Shown here: one piece after another, positions 42,629-50,941 of the stretch
Position numbering within the stretch: position 1 is the first letter of the stretch
Layout of the letters: each line of letters begins with the position of its first letter
NCBI RefSeq assembly: GCF_001507645.1
Contig: NZ_CP013909.1
Span: 4,030,001 to 4,094,000 of the forward strand
Direction: 5' to 3'
Source: Hymenobacter sedentarius
GTDB lineage: Bacteria; Bacteroidota; Bacteroidia; Cytophagales; Hymenobacteraceae
Length of the DNA: 64,000 nucleotides
Program-made: the position numbers and the translations under genes
The notes under the pieces: generated by a model
What the model was told of the DNA's origin: nothing
Database searches by the model: none
The model's input: the letters and a program-made list of their open reading frames with translations, nothing else

Positions 42629-43806
42629 TTATTGCACCACCAGCTCCTTATAGATTTTGGTCTGGCCGTCGGTGCTCACAATCTGCACGAAGTACAGGCC
42701 GGCTTTCAGGCGCGATATGTCGAGGATAAGTTTCTCCTGGCCCTGGCCTTTGGCCTGGGCGCTGATGCGCTGGCCCAGGTTGTTCATCACCGTTACGCTG
42801 GCCACCTTGGCGTCCTTGATTTCGACCGTGGCGGTGCCATGGGCCGGGTTGGGGTACACGCTGATGTTGGCGTCGAACTTAGCCAGCGTGCCGGTAATGG
42901 TGGCTTGATAAGCCCCAAAAGGACCGGTGTAGTCGATGTGCTGGCCGAGCTGCTTATACGACTGGCCGCCGGGGTTGCTGCTGGGCGTAGTAGCCGGCGC
43001 AATGATGGGGCCGTTGAACGCGGTGGAGTACATCATCCACTTATCGGCGATGTTGTAGCCGCCGGTCTGGCGCACAGGCGGGCAGGAACCCACCGTATTC
43101 TGAAACTGTGGGTTGTAGCGCACGCCGCCCGATACAGTAGGCCGACGAACCAGCGACTGGTTGGTCGACGACACGTAAATAGCATTGGCGCCGGTACCGT
43201 CGAGCAGGTTGGTGCCGCTCCAGTTGCCGCTGCTGGTGGTGGTGCACGACTGCAGCAGGGGGTCTTCCCCGATTACGCCAATCAGGTCAACAACGACGCC
43301 CGGGCCTACGCCGACCGTGCCACTGATGTAGCGCACCAGGGCCATGGCATCGTTGCCGTTGATGTGCACCGTGCCGCCGCCTGTGATTACCGTGGGGCCG
43401 CTCACGGGCGAATGGCCTACGCTGAACTGGTTGGCCGCATTGCGGATATCGGGCAGGATGGCCTCGCCGCTGGCAATCACGAACGTGGTGTGGGCGTTCA
43501 TGCTGTTTGCGCCCACAGGCTGCTGCGACGCATCGCTGCGCAGCAGGCGCTCCTCTTCGGCCACGGAGGTGCCCCCATTGGAGTACCGGCGGATGGAATA
43601 AGGATTGAGGCTGACCACGTTATTGGTCGGGTTGAAGATTTCGATGGCGCGCTCGCTGCCGGTCGAAGTAGTAGCGCCGCCGTAGTTCACGCCCGTCTGG
43701 TGGGCGCCTTCGTCGTATTCGAAAAAGAATAGCTCGGTACCCTGTTGTGCGTGAGCAGCACCGCAAAACGGCAATGCGGCCGAAAGCAGATAGTAATGTT
43801 TTTCAT
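42629..43806 (-). pseudogene. T9SS-exported lamin-tail-domain protein, start separated by a 1-base frameshift in an A run
   Basis: The body (381 codons after 43774) has a lamin-tail-like beta domain (SERAIEIFNPTNNVVSLNPY, VDLIGVIGEDP) and a type A sorting domain (ISVYPNPAHGTATVEI to LKAGLYFVQIVS). The frame has no ATG at its start. An ATG at 43806 is followed by five A residues and then goes out of frame. One more A in that run (43799-43803 on the plus strand) would give MKKHYYLLSAALPFCGAAHA, a complete signal peptide joined to the body. Either the gene is broken or phase-variable, or the assembly has one base missing. Confidence 0.75.
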
Positions 43807-43969
43807 AAAAAGTTGCGGTAAAAAGCCATCAGCATCGGCAAAGACATGCGCGTTAAGGGTGATTGCCGAGCTTAAAATCTGCTTACCACCAACAGCTTAT
43901 TTAAGCTCAATATAATGACATTCAGCTCTCCAGCACTGGACAAAATAGGACGCTAAAAGCAACTTTCGT

Positions 43970-44000
43970 TTGCTAACGAGCGTTAGCAAGTATACCTTTG
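43970..44000 (+). promoter_or_regulatory. tetR promoter with a perfect 20-bp operator palindrome
   Basis: TTGCTAACGAGCGTTAGCAA at 43970-43989 is a perfect inverted repeat (9-bp arms, AG centre). Its first TTG is the -33 element, and TACCTTTG at 43993-44000 is the -7 box after exactly 20 bases. The operator therefore covers the -33 box and the spacer, where a repressor would block polymerase. Transcription would begin only a few bases before the ATG at 44010. Confidence 0.7.
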
Positions 44001-44009
44001 TTCCTGCTG

Positions 44010-44603
44010 ATGTCTACTACCGCTCCCACTCGTTCGCGCAAAGCCCAGATAGACCGCACTGCTACGGCCCTGTTCCGGGCGCGCGGCTTTGCGGCCACCA
44101 GCATGCGCGAGCTGGCCACAGAGCTCGGCCTGGAGGCCGGCAGCCTGTATTCGCACATCAAGTCGAAGGAGGAAATCCTGCACCGCGTGTGCTTTGGACT
44201 GGCCGAGGAGTTTTTCGCGGGCTTTGCCGCGGCTACTCTCGACTCGGCGGCGCCCATTGCAACGCAGCTGCGGCTGGCCATCGAAGCCCACGTGCGGGTG
44301 CTTACCCGCGACAGCGCGGCCTCGGCGGTGTTTTTGCAGGAGTGGCGCCACCTGAGCGAGCCCGCCCGCACCGAATTCCTGGCCTTGCGCGACCGGTACG
44401 AAGCTGCCTTTCGCGGGCTGATTCAGCAGGGCATTGCCGCTGGCGAGTTGCACGCACCCGATGCGGCTTTTGCTGCGCTCACCCTGCTGGCCAGCCTCAA
44501 CTGGCTCCCGGCCTGGTACCGGCCCGACGGAAAATTGTCGCCCGATGAAATTGCCCACCGCCTAGCTGAGCAGTTGCTCAATGGAATGAGGAGTTATGAA
44601 TGA
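44010..44603 (+). CDS. TetR/AcrR family regulator, probable repressor of the paa genes
   Basis: This is a 197-residue regulator. The N-terminal HTH is canonical: RKAQIDRTATALFRARGFAATSMRELATELGLEAGSLYSHI (read in parts), with the recognition helix in AGSLYSHIKSKEEIL. The C-terminal helical ligand domain follows. Position directly before paaA on the same strand, 86 bases apart, suggests PaaR-like control by phenylacetyl-CoA; this is inference from context and from known TetR-type PaaR in other bacteria. A perfect palindrome in its own promoter suggests autoregulation. Confidence 0.87.
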   Translation: MSTTAPTRSRKAQIDRTATALFRARGFAATSMRELATELGLEAGSLYSHIKSKEEILHRVCFGLAEEFFAGFAAATLDSAAPIATQLRLAIEAHVRVLTRDSAASAVFLQEWRHLSEPARTEFLALRDRYEAAFRGLIQQGIAAGELHAPDAAFAALTLLASLNWLPAWYRPDGKLSPDEIAHRLAEQLLNGMRSYE

Positions 44604-44689
44604 AGAGTGAGGAATTACTTTCGATTTCACCCTTCATTTTTTTCTCTTTCCTGTTCTCATAATTCCTCATTCTTAATTCTTCATTAAAA
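44580..44689. repeat. AT-rich imperfect inverted repeat between tetR and paaA
   Basis: GAATGAAGAGTGAGGAATTA near 44600 pairs imperfectly with TAATTCCTCATTCTTAATTC near 44660-44685. The structure overlaps the end of tetR and stops directly before the paaA ATG. It may attenuate or process the transcript between regulator and enzymes. Its composition differs sharply from the G+C-rich genes on both sides. Confidence 0.6.
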
Positions 44690-45682
44690 ATGTACGGTTC
44701 CGCCAGCACCCACGACCAGCCGACTACCGCCACTACCGGCTTGGAAAACGAAGACCCCATCCTGCTGGCCGAGTTTGAGGCTCGCATTGCGCGGGGCGAG
44801 AAAATTGAGCCAAGCGACTGGATGCCGGCCCTCTACCGCAAGCAGCTCACCCGCATGATTGAGCAGCACGCGCACTCCGAAATCATCGGCTCGCTGCCTG
44901 AAGGCACCTGGATTACGCGGGCGCCCGGCTTCCGCCGCAAAATGGCCCAAATGGCCAAAGTGCAGGACGAAGTGGGCCACGCGCAGCTACTGTACTCGGC
45001 GGCCGAAACCTTGGGCAAGACCCGCGAGCAGATGCTCATCGACCTGATTAACGGCAAGAGCAAGTACTCCAACGTCTTCAACTACCCCACGCCGACTTGG
45101 GCTGACTCCAACGTTATTTCCTGGCTGATTGACGCCGGCGCCATCGTAAACCAGCTCGCCAACGCCAAGGGCAGCTACGGCCCCTACTGCCGCGCCCTCG
45201 ACCGGATTTGCGCCGAGGAAGCCTTCCACCTGAAGTATGGGCACGACGCCGTGGTACACATGGCCACCGGCACGCCCATTCAGCGCAAGATGATGCAGGA
45301 GGCCCTCAACCGCTGGTGGCCCGCCATCATGACCTTTTTCGGCCCCTCGGACAAGATGAGCGTGCACACCGAAATCCTGATGCGCTGGAAGGTGAAGATG
45401 GCCTCGAACGACGAGTGCCGTAACCAGTTCCTGGACATGTACGTGCCCAAAATCTGGGAAATTGGGCTGACTTTGCCCGACCCCAACCTGCGCAAAAACG
45501 AGGTAACCGGCCAGTGGGAATTCACCGAGCCTGATTGGGAAGACTTTAAACGCGTGATTAACGGCGACGGCCCCTGCAACGCCGAGCGCATTGCCGTGCG
45601 CCGCGCCGCCGAGGAAAACGGCGCCTGGGTGCGCCGCGCCCTGCTCACACCCAAAACGCAGTACGTGCGCCCGCTGGCTTAA
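44690..45682 (+). CDS. paaA: Phenylacetyl-CoA 1,2-epoxidase, catalytic subunit A
   Basis: This is a 330-residue diiron subunit of the ring-epoxidizing complex. A four-helix ferritin-like core is visible with KVQDEVGHAQLLYSAAETLG (E-x-x-H) and ICAEEAFHLKYGHDAV (E-x-x-H) as iron ligands. LGLPDPNLR-like (LTLPDPNLRKNEVTGQW) and TEPDWEDFKRVI segments near the C-terminus are typical of PaaA. The complex converts phenylacetyl-CoA to its ring epoxide with oxygen and electrons from PaaE. It is first in the order A-B-C-D. Confidence 0.95.
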   Translation: MYGSASTHDQPTTATTGLENEDPILLAEFEARIARGEKIEPSDWMPALYRKQLTRMIEQHAHSEIIGSLPEGTWITRAPGFRRKMAQMAKVQDEVGHAQLLYSAAETLGKTREQMLIDLINGKSKYSNVFNYPTPTWADSNVISWLIDAGAIVNQLANAKGSYGPYCRALDRICAEEAFHLKYGHDAVVHMATGTPIQRKMMQEALNRWWPAIMTFFGPSDKMSVHTEILMRWKVKMASNDECRNQFLDMYVPKIWEIGLTLPDPNLRKNEVTGQWEFTEPDWEDFKRVINGDGPCNAERIAVRRAAEENGAWVRRALLTPKTQYVRPLA

Positions 45683-45689
45683 TGAAGTT

Positions 45690-45765
45690 TTGAATGTTGA
45701 GGGGTGAATGTTGAATGCCTGGTTCAGCATCCTAACTCAACACTCACCCCCTCAACACTCAACCC
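45690..45765. repeat. Imperfect inverted repeat between paaA and paaB
   Basis: TTGAATGTTGAGGGGTGAAT pairs with a near-complement containing ACTCACCCCCTCAACACTCAA. The stem fills the 91-base gap and could stabilise or stall the transcript between the two cistrons. Confidence 0.65.
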
Positions 45766-45773
45766 TGCCTGGA

Positions 45774-46454
45774 ATGATACACTCCCTCGACCCCCGCATG
45801 AACCGGCTGGGGCTGCCCGATGCGCCCGCCACGGCCGCTGCCAAAGAGGCCCTCGACCAGTTTGGCACCTATGAGGTGTTTCACCAGAAGAAGGAAGGCA
45901 CGCCGTATGTGTACGTGGGGCCGGTGCACGCGCCCTCTGCCGACGTGGCCTTTCTGTTTGCGAAGGAGCAGTACAGCCGGCGTTTTGCTTGCACCGGCCT
46001 GTGGGTAGTTCCCACCTCGGCCATCACCGTGACGGCTTATGTAGGCGACCAGGAATCGGCGTATGACACGCTGCCACTGCTGCCCACCAGCCAGGCGCCT
46101 ACCACTCCTCCCATCGACGACACCGCCGAAGAGGAAGCTGCCTACGCGGCTGGCGAGGAGGACTACGACGTTTTCCACCTCAAGAAGCGCGGCAAGGCCC
46201 ACCAGCACGTGGGTAAGGTGCGGGCCAGTTCCCCAGCCGACGCGCTGCAAGTAGCCAAGGCGGTTTTTGGCGAGCAGCGGCCCGTGGTGAACGTCTGGGT
46301 GGCGCGCTCCGCTGACTTTCTGCGTTCCGACGACGAGGACCGCGACATCTGGGCCACCACTCCGGAAAAAAAGTACCGCGACGCCATTTCGTACAAGGTG
46401 CAGGACCGCATCGAAAAGTTTAAGCAAGAAGGGCTCAGGCAGGCGGAAGCGTAA
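45774..46454 (+). CDS. paaB: Phenylacetyl-CoA epoxidase subunit B with two tandem PaaB domains
   Basis: The product has 226 residues, whereas typical PaaB has about 95. Two copies of the PaaB fold are present: residues 33-84 (YEVFHQKKEGTPYVYVGPV to GLWVVPTSAI) and 131-182 (YDVFHLKKRGKAHQHVGKV to NVWVARSADF). An acidic linker joins them (about 105-130), and a C-terminal helix (YKVQDRIEKFKQEG) ends the protein. PaaB bridges PaaA and PaaC pairs in the complex. A tandem form could replace two separate PaaB chains. It lies in operon order between paaA and paaC. Confidence 0.9.
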   Translation: MIHSLDPRMNRLGLPDAPATAAAKEALDQFGTYEVFHQKKEGTPYVYVGPVHAPSADVAFLFAKEQYSRRFACTGLWVVPTSAITVTAYVGDQESAYDTLPLLPTSQAPTTPPIDDTAEEEAAYAAGEEDYDVFHLKKRGKAHQHVGKVRASSPADALQVAKAVFGEQRPVVNVWVARSADFLRSDDEDRDIWATTPEKKYRDAISYKVQDRIEKFKQEGLRQAEA

Positions 46455-46521
46455 GCAACTGGCAGTTGCTTGTTGTACCTCTTCTACTTCCTTGCCCTCT
46501 CCGAATCATTAGTTAACCCCT

Positions 46522-47286
46522 ATGTCGCTGACTTTCCAAGACCCGAGAATCGACCTGCTGTATCGCCTCGCCGACGACCAGCTTATTCTGGGCCACCGCA
46601 ACTCGGAATGGAACGGCCTGGGCCCCATTCTGGAGGAAGACATTGCCTTTTCGAGCATGGCCCAGGACAAGCTTGGTCATAGCCTGCAAATGTATTCCAT
46701 GCTGCACGCGCTGGGCGAGCCCGAGCCCGACACGGTAGCCTTCACGCGCAACGCGCCGCAGTTTCACTGCTGCCAGCTGGTGGAGCTGCCCATTGGCGAA
46801 TACGATTTCAGCCTCACCCGCCACTTCCTTTTCGACCACGCCGAGCTGCTGCGCTTCGAGGCGCTGGCCAGCAGCAGCTACGAGCCGCTGGCCCAGGTAG
46901 CCCGCAAACTACGCGGCGAGCTCAAGTACCACGCCCTGCACGCCAACACGTGGATGAAACGCTTGGGCACGGCCACGGAAGAGGCCATTGAGCGCATGCA
47001 GCGCTCGCTGAACTTCACGCTGCCCTATGCCTTGGGCATTTTTGAAAAGACGGAAACCGAGCCGGAAATTATTAGCTCCGGGCTGTTTGTTGGGGAGGAT
47101 GAGCTGAAAAACCGGTGGCTGGAAAGCATCAGCAAAGTACTGGGCCAAACTGCCCTAGACATGCCCGATGTAAACACCCTAACACCCGTGTTTGGTGGGC
47201 GCCACGGCCAGCACACCGAGTTTCTGCAGCCGCTGCTGGATGAAATGGCCGAGGTGTTTCGCCTCGACCCCACTGCCGATTGGTAA
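46522..47286 (+). CDS. paaC: Phenylacetyl-CoA epoxidase, structural subunit C
   Basis: This is a 254-residue ferritin-like partner of PaaA. Key family segments are LADDQLILGHRNSEW, GPILEEDIAFSSMAQDKLGHS and FDHAELLRFEAL, with RGELKYHALHANTWMKRLG in a later helix. PaaC supports PaaA structurally and has no complete metal site in known homologues. The gene overlaps no neighbour and is followed by paaD after 11 bases. Confidence 0.95.
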   Translation: MSLTFQDPRIDLLYRLADDQLILGHRNSEWNGLGPILEEDIAFSSMAQDKLGHSLQMYSMLHALGEPEPDTVAFTRNAPQFHCCQLVELPIGEYDFSLTRHFLFDHAELLRFEALASSSYEPLAQVARKLRGELKYHALHANTWMKRLGTATEEAIERMQRSLNFTLPYALGIFEKTETEPEIISSGLFVGEDELKNRWLESISKVLGQTALDMPDVNTLTPVFGGRHGQHTEFLQPLLDEMAEVFRLDPTADW

Positions 47287-47297
47287 ACCCTGATTTC

Positions 47298-47798
47298 ATG
47301 CCCGTTACCGCTCCTGATAAAGCCCAAATTCTCGACTGGCTGCAAGCTGTGAATGACCCGGAGATTCCGACGATTTCACTGATTGACCTGGGCGTGGTGC
47401 GCGGCGTGGAGGTCGACGAGGCCACGGGCAAGGTATCGGTGCACCTCACGCCTACGTTTGCGGGCTGCCCGGCCATGGACTACATGAAGCGCGACGTGGA
47501 GCGCACGCTGCTGGCGCACGGCGTGCCCGCCGTGGAAGTCGACATCAGCATGCGCGAAGCCTGGACCTCCGACATGCTCACCGAAGCCGGCCGGCAGGCC
47601 CTGCGCCAGCACAAGCTCTCGCCGCCGCCAGTGCTCGGCAACCAGGTGCTCGACCTGGATTTTCTGGAGTATGCGGAGTGCCCGAACTGCCACGGCAACA
47701 ATACGGAGCTGCGTACGCCGTTTGGGGCTACGCTGTGCCGCGCCGTGCACTACTGCCACGACTGCCGCCAGCTGTTTGAGCAATTTAAGCCGGTGTAG
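47298..47798 (+). CDS. paaD: Phenylacetyl-CoA epoxidase assembly protein D
   Basis: This is a 166-residue protein with an N-terminal MIP18/DUF59 domain (LQAVNDPEIPTISLIDLGVV, VHLTPTFAGCPAMDYM) and a C-terminal cysteine motif resembling a zinc ribbon (CPNCHGNN and YCHDCRQLF). PaaD is thought to help insert or maintain iron sites in the epoxidase. The ATG at 47298 is used; an upstream TTG overlapping the paaC end is less likely. It is the last gene of the cluster on this strand. Confidence 0.92.
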   Translation: MPVTAPDKAQILDWLQAVNDPEIPTISLIDLGVVRGVEVDEATGKVSVHLTPTFAGCPAMDYMKRDVERTLLAHGVPAVEVDISMREAWTSDMLTEAGRQALRQHKLSPPPVLGNQVLDLDFLEYAECPNCHGNNTELRTPFGATLCRAVHYCHDCRQLFEQFKPV

Positions 47799-47803
47799 CT
47801 TTG
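47796..47803 (+). promoter_or_regulatory. Possible -7 box (TAGCTTTG) for the lipoprotein at 47838
   Basis: This exact TAnnTTTG match overlaps the paaD stop codon. A TTG lies 17 bases upstream, slightly shorter than the usual spacing. If used, the lipoprotein would have its own transcript. Confidence 0.3.
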
Positions 47804-47837
47804 CCCAACTGGCTGTTTACCCCATTCTGTTTTTGCA

Positions 47838-48455
47838 ATGCCTACTCCCCTAGTTTCTCCGGTGAAATCAGCAATTTTTTGCATCCTGATACTCACGGGC
47901 TGCGCGGCCTCGTGCAAGCGGGCAGGCTCTGAAGCCGTCGTGCTCAACCCGGCTTCGGCCGCGGCCGTGAAAACGCAGTTCGACGTGCTGCGCGACTCCG
48001 TGAACGTGAAGTGGAACACCATGACGGCCAGCGACGACCAGCGCATTGGCGTCACGCGGATGCTGCTGCACGAGCTAAAGGGCCGCGCCGGCATGGACGC
48101 CGCCCAACTGAAAGGCCTGGAAAGCGCCAACGCCAAGCTCAAAACCCGCCGCTACAGCCAGCAAACCATGGCCAGCTCGGACCTGATTGACCAGTACGAC
48201 ACCGCTCAGGACTCCCTAATGCGGGCACTTATGCCCGTAGCGGCTCCCAACGGAACCGCTCCAACCGAGGCCGCCCGCAACTACGTGGAAGGCCTGCAGC
48301 AGCTCGACGCCGGCGTGATTGGCTACCGCGTGCAGTACGACCAGGCCGCCCGCCAATACAACGACTACCTCAAGCTCCACCAGGCCGAGTTGGAGTCGCT
48401 GGGCGGCAAATATGCGAAACTGAAGCCGCTGCCGCTGTTTGAACTGCAGCACTAA
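47838..48455 (+). CDS. Predicted lipoprotein, helical, unknown function
   Basis: This is a 205-residue protein with a signal and lipobox ILTGC (Cys22). The mature part is almost entirely helical and charged: AAAVKTQFDVLRDSVNVKW, LLHELKGRAGMDAAQLKGLE, YNDYLKLHQAELESLGGKY. The last segment (YVEGLQQLDAGVIGYRVQYDQAARQYNDY) recalls LemA-type helical hairpins, but similarity is only in style. It follows paaD by 39 bases; a link to phenylacetate metabolism is not implied by sequence. Confidence 0.7.
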   Translation: MPTPLVSPVKSAIFCILILTGCAASCKRAGSEAVVLNPASAAAVKTQFDVLRDSVNVKWNTMTASDDQRIGVTRMLLHELKGRAGMDAAQLKGLESANAKLKTRRYSQQTMASSDLIDQYDTAQDSLMRALMPVAAPNGTAPTEAARNYVEGLQQLDAGVIGYRVQYDQAARQYNDYLKLHQAELESLGGKYAKLKPLPLFELQH

Positions 48456-48784
48456 GCAGCTATTTGCATTAATTATTGGGATACAATCAGGGTGTAGAGA
48501 CGCGACACTTGGCTACGCCGACCTTCGGTTCGCGTCTCCTCGCATGCGTGCTGTCCAGGCTTCGCTCAACCAGGAGACGCGAAGTGTCGCGTCTCTACAC
48601 CCTGATTGGTAATTGCAAACACTCACTTCAATGCATTCTTGACGATTACGGGATACTGGTGAGCCTGCGCGTGAGCATTTTGGATGAAGGATATTGAAAA
48701 TTGAGCTGGATAATAACGGGATGCAACTATTACGTATATTCCAGTATCAGCTACTAAATAATCAGCCACATAACCTCAACCGCT
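48456..48784. other. 329-base spacer with a family C palindrome
   Basis: The spacer between two lipoprotein genes contains the palindrome at 48485-48607 and otherwise AT-rich sequence with no supported reading frame or clear promoter. Confidence 0.6.
48485..48607. repeat. Long palindromic intergenic repeat, family C, copy 1
   Basis: There are perfect 26-bp outer arms at 48485-48510 and 48582-48607 (core GTAGAGACGCGACACTT). An inner pair TTCGCGTCTCCT/AGGAGACGCGAA at 48529-48540 and 48572-48583 nests within. The outermost AATCAGG/CCTGATT is not shared with the second copy at 57521. Confidence 0.92.
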
Positions 48785-48943
48785 ATGCCCACCGCTTCTC
48801 TTTTTCGTCGGCTGATGCCTGCACTGCTGCTGGCTGGCCTTGCCCTCAGCTCCTGTGAGCACCGCAAAGACTGCGACCCCAAGCCCAAGCGCAAGTGCGG
48901 AACCGCCGCGCCCACTACGACGCCCCCAGCCGGGAATTCTTAA
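48785..48943 (+). CDS. Tiny lipoprotein (52 residues)
   Basis: The frame starts with MPTASLFRRLMPALLLAG and reaches a lipobox ALSSC (Cys24), followed by a basic Cys- and Lys-containing tail (EHRKDCDPKPKRKCGT) and a Thr/Pro end. The layout of a short lipoprotein with an intact signal and a terminator 46 bases after the stop supports a real gene despite its size. Similar very short lipoproteins are often missed in annotation. Function unknown. Confidence 0.6.
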   Translation: MPTASLFRRLMPALLLAGLALSSCEHRKDCDPKPKRKCGTAAPTTTPPAGNS

Positions 48944-48988
48944 TTGAGCCGGGTTTCAGCAGACCCGTTTCACCAATTAGCCCAACAA

Positions 48989-49024
48989 CAAGAAGGCCGG
49001 CAAATTTGCCGGCCTTCTTGCGTT
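48989..49024. terminator. Bidirectional terminator between the tiny lipoprotein and the M3 peptidase
   Basis: CAAGAAGGCCGGCAAA pairs with TTTGCCGGCCTTCTTG, a perfect stem between convergent genes, followed by CGTTT on the plus strand. Confidence 0.85.
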
Positions 49025-49042
49025 TAGCGAAAAATCATCTGC

Positions 49043-50785
49043 TTACAACGCTGCCATTTCCTCGCGCACAAAGTCCGCCAGGGTGCGCAGGTAATCGGTG
49101 CTGAAATCGAAGCGAATGCCGGCGGCCGCATAAATCTGGCCGATAGGCGCGGTGTAGCCCAGTGCCAGGGCACGCTTGTAGGCGGCCAGGCCTTCGGCCG
49201 GGTTCTGGCGGTAGTTGCGCCACACGGCAATGGCCCCGAGCTGCGCCATGGCGTACTCGATATAGTAGAACGGCACTTCGTAGAGGTGCAGCTGCTTCTG
49301 CCAGAGGTAGGGCTTGAAGTCTTCCAGCCCCGTCCAATCCACAGTACGTTGGTTGAACTCGTCGAACACTTCCACCCAGCGGTTATGGCGCTCAGTTTCG
49401 GTGTGGGCGGGGTTTTCGTAAATCCAGTGCTGGAATTTATCGATGGTGGCCACCCAGGGGAAGGTTTCGAGCACGCTTTCGAGGTGGGTTTTCTTGGCCC
49501 GGCGCAGGTCCTCGGCGTCGGGGAAAAACACGTGCCACTGGTCCATGCTCATCAGCTCCATGCTCATTGAGGCCAGCTCGGCTACTTCCGACGGCGGGTG
49601 CTTGTCGGCGCCCAGCGGCAGGCCGCGGGTGAGGAAGGAGTGCACGGCGTGGCCGCCTTCGTGCAGCATGGTCACCACGTCGCGCAGGGAGCTGGTGGCG
49701 TTCATGAAGATGAAGGGCACGCCGGTTTCGTCCAGCGGGTAATTGTAGCCGCCGGGGGCTTTGCCCTTGCGGCTTTCCAGGTCGAGGTGACCCATGTGGC
49801 GCATAGTGCGCAGGCAGTCGCCGAGGTAGGAGTCGAGGTTCTGAAAAACTGTGATGGTTTTTTCCAGCAGTTCTTCGCCGGTGCCGAAGGGGCGCAGTGG
49901 CGGTTGGCCGCTGGGGTCCACGTCGAGGTCCCAGGGCCGGAGCGCTGGCAGGTTTAGGTCCTGGCGCCGCTCGAGGTCAAAGTCGTCGATGAGTGGCACC
50001 ACCGTCTCGCGGATGGCCCGGTGGAAATCAAAACAGTCCTGCGGCGTGTAGTCGAACCGGCCCAGGGCGGCAAACATGTAGTCGCGAAAGTTGGCAAAAC
50101 CCGCATTCAGGGCCACCTGGTGGCGCAGGCCCACCAGCTCGGTAAAGAGCTGGTCGAGGGGCTCGGCATCCTGCACGCGGCGGGCCTGAATGGCGCGCCA
50201 GGCGGTTTCGCGCACGTTGCGGTCGGGGCTTTTCAGCCGGTCGGCGGCCTGGGGCAAGGTAAGTTCTTCGCCATCCAGCGTCACGTTCATTGCGCCCACC
50301 GTGGCCGCGTACTGCTGCTGCTTGGTGCTGATTTCGGTTTTGAGCGGAATGTTCTCGACCCGGTAGATTTCCGAGGCCCGGCGCACCGAGCGCAGAAACA
50401 CGCCGTAGCGGCGCTCGTCGAGCCCGGCCAGGTGCGGCGAGGCCAGCATCTTCTCGTTCAGGGCGTGGTCGAAGGGCGCCACCTGGGGCTCCACCTCGTT
50501 CACAAAATACTGGAAGGCTTCGGCCCGGGTGGCATCCTGCGTGTCGCAGGTCATGCGGATGTAGCGCCAGGCCAGGTCTTCGCTAAGCACGGATTCCAGC
50601 TCCGAGCGGTCGAGCAGCCAGCGCTCAAGCTCCGCCGGGGTGTGAATCGGCCGGTCCTGCAGCTCCTGGAAAAAAGGCTCAATGGCAGCCCAATCGGTTA
50701 CCAGAAAATCCTCGGGCAAGTATTGGCGCGGCGGCCGGCTCGTGTCAGTAGCCGACGCAGCGGTAGGTTCAGCAAGTAGCATCAT
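49043..50785 (-). CDS. M3 family oligoendopeptidase (PepF type)
   Basis: This 580-residue cytoplasmic zinc peptidase cleaves short peptides. The active site is MLHEGGHAVHSF (His375 and His379, Glu376), followed by the third ligand in the helix ASMSMELMS (Glu about 25 residues on). The N-terminal helical cap and the long PepF-like segment QYAATVGAMNVTLDGEELT agree with oligoendopeptidase F of usual length. It lies between the paaD-side lipoproteins and paaE; a functional link to phenylacetate metabolism is not expected. Confidence 0.9.
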   Translation of the reverse strand: MMLLAEPTAASATDTSRPPRQYLPEDFLVTDWAAIEPFFQELQDRPIHTPAELERWLLDRSELESVLSEDLAWRYIRMTCDTQDATRAEAFQYFVNEVEPQVAPFDHALNEKMLASPHLAGLDERRYGVFLRSVRRASEIYRVENIPLKTEISTKQQQYAATVGAMNVTLDGEELTLPQAADRLKSPDRNVRETAWRAIQARRVQDAEPLDQLFTELVGLRHQVALNAGFANFRDYMFAALGRFDYTPQDCFDFHRAIRETVVPLIDDFDLERRQDLNLPALRPWDLDVDPSGQPPLRPFGTGEELLEKTITVFQNLDSYLGDCLRTMRHMGHLDLESRKGKAPGGYNYPLDETGVPFIFMNATSSLRDVVTMLHEGGHAVHSFLTRGLPLGADKHPPSEVAELASMSMELMSMDQWHVFFPDAEDLRRAKKTHLESVLETFPWVATIDKFQHWIYENPAHTETERHNRWVEVFDEFNQRTVDWTGLEDFKPYLWQKQLHLYEVPFYYIEYAMAQLGAIAVWRNYRQNPAEGLAAYKRALALGYTAPIGQIYAAAGIRFDFSTDYLRTLADFVREEMAAL

Positions 50786-50941
50786 GATACAATAGTAGTA
50801 GAATGGACCCGGGCGGGGAGTGCCGAGGCCATAGCCTTTACCTTACGAAACAATTAACGCACCGGACGAAAGTTTTCCCTCATGGATTGGGGCGCGGGCG
50901 TAAAAACACCCGGGCCGGCCGAGCTTTTTAAGGCTATTAAA

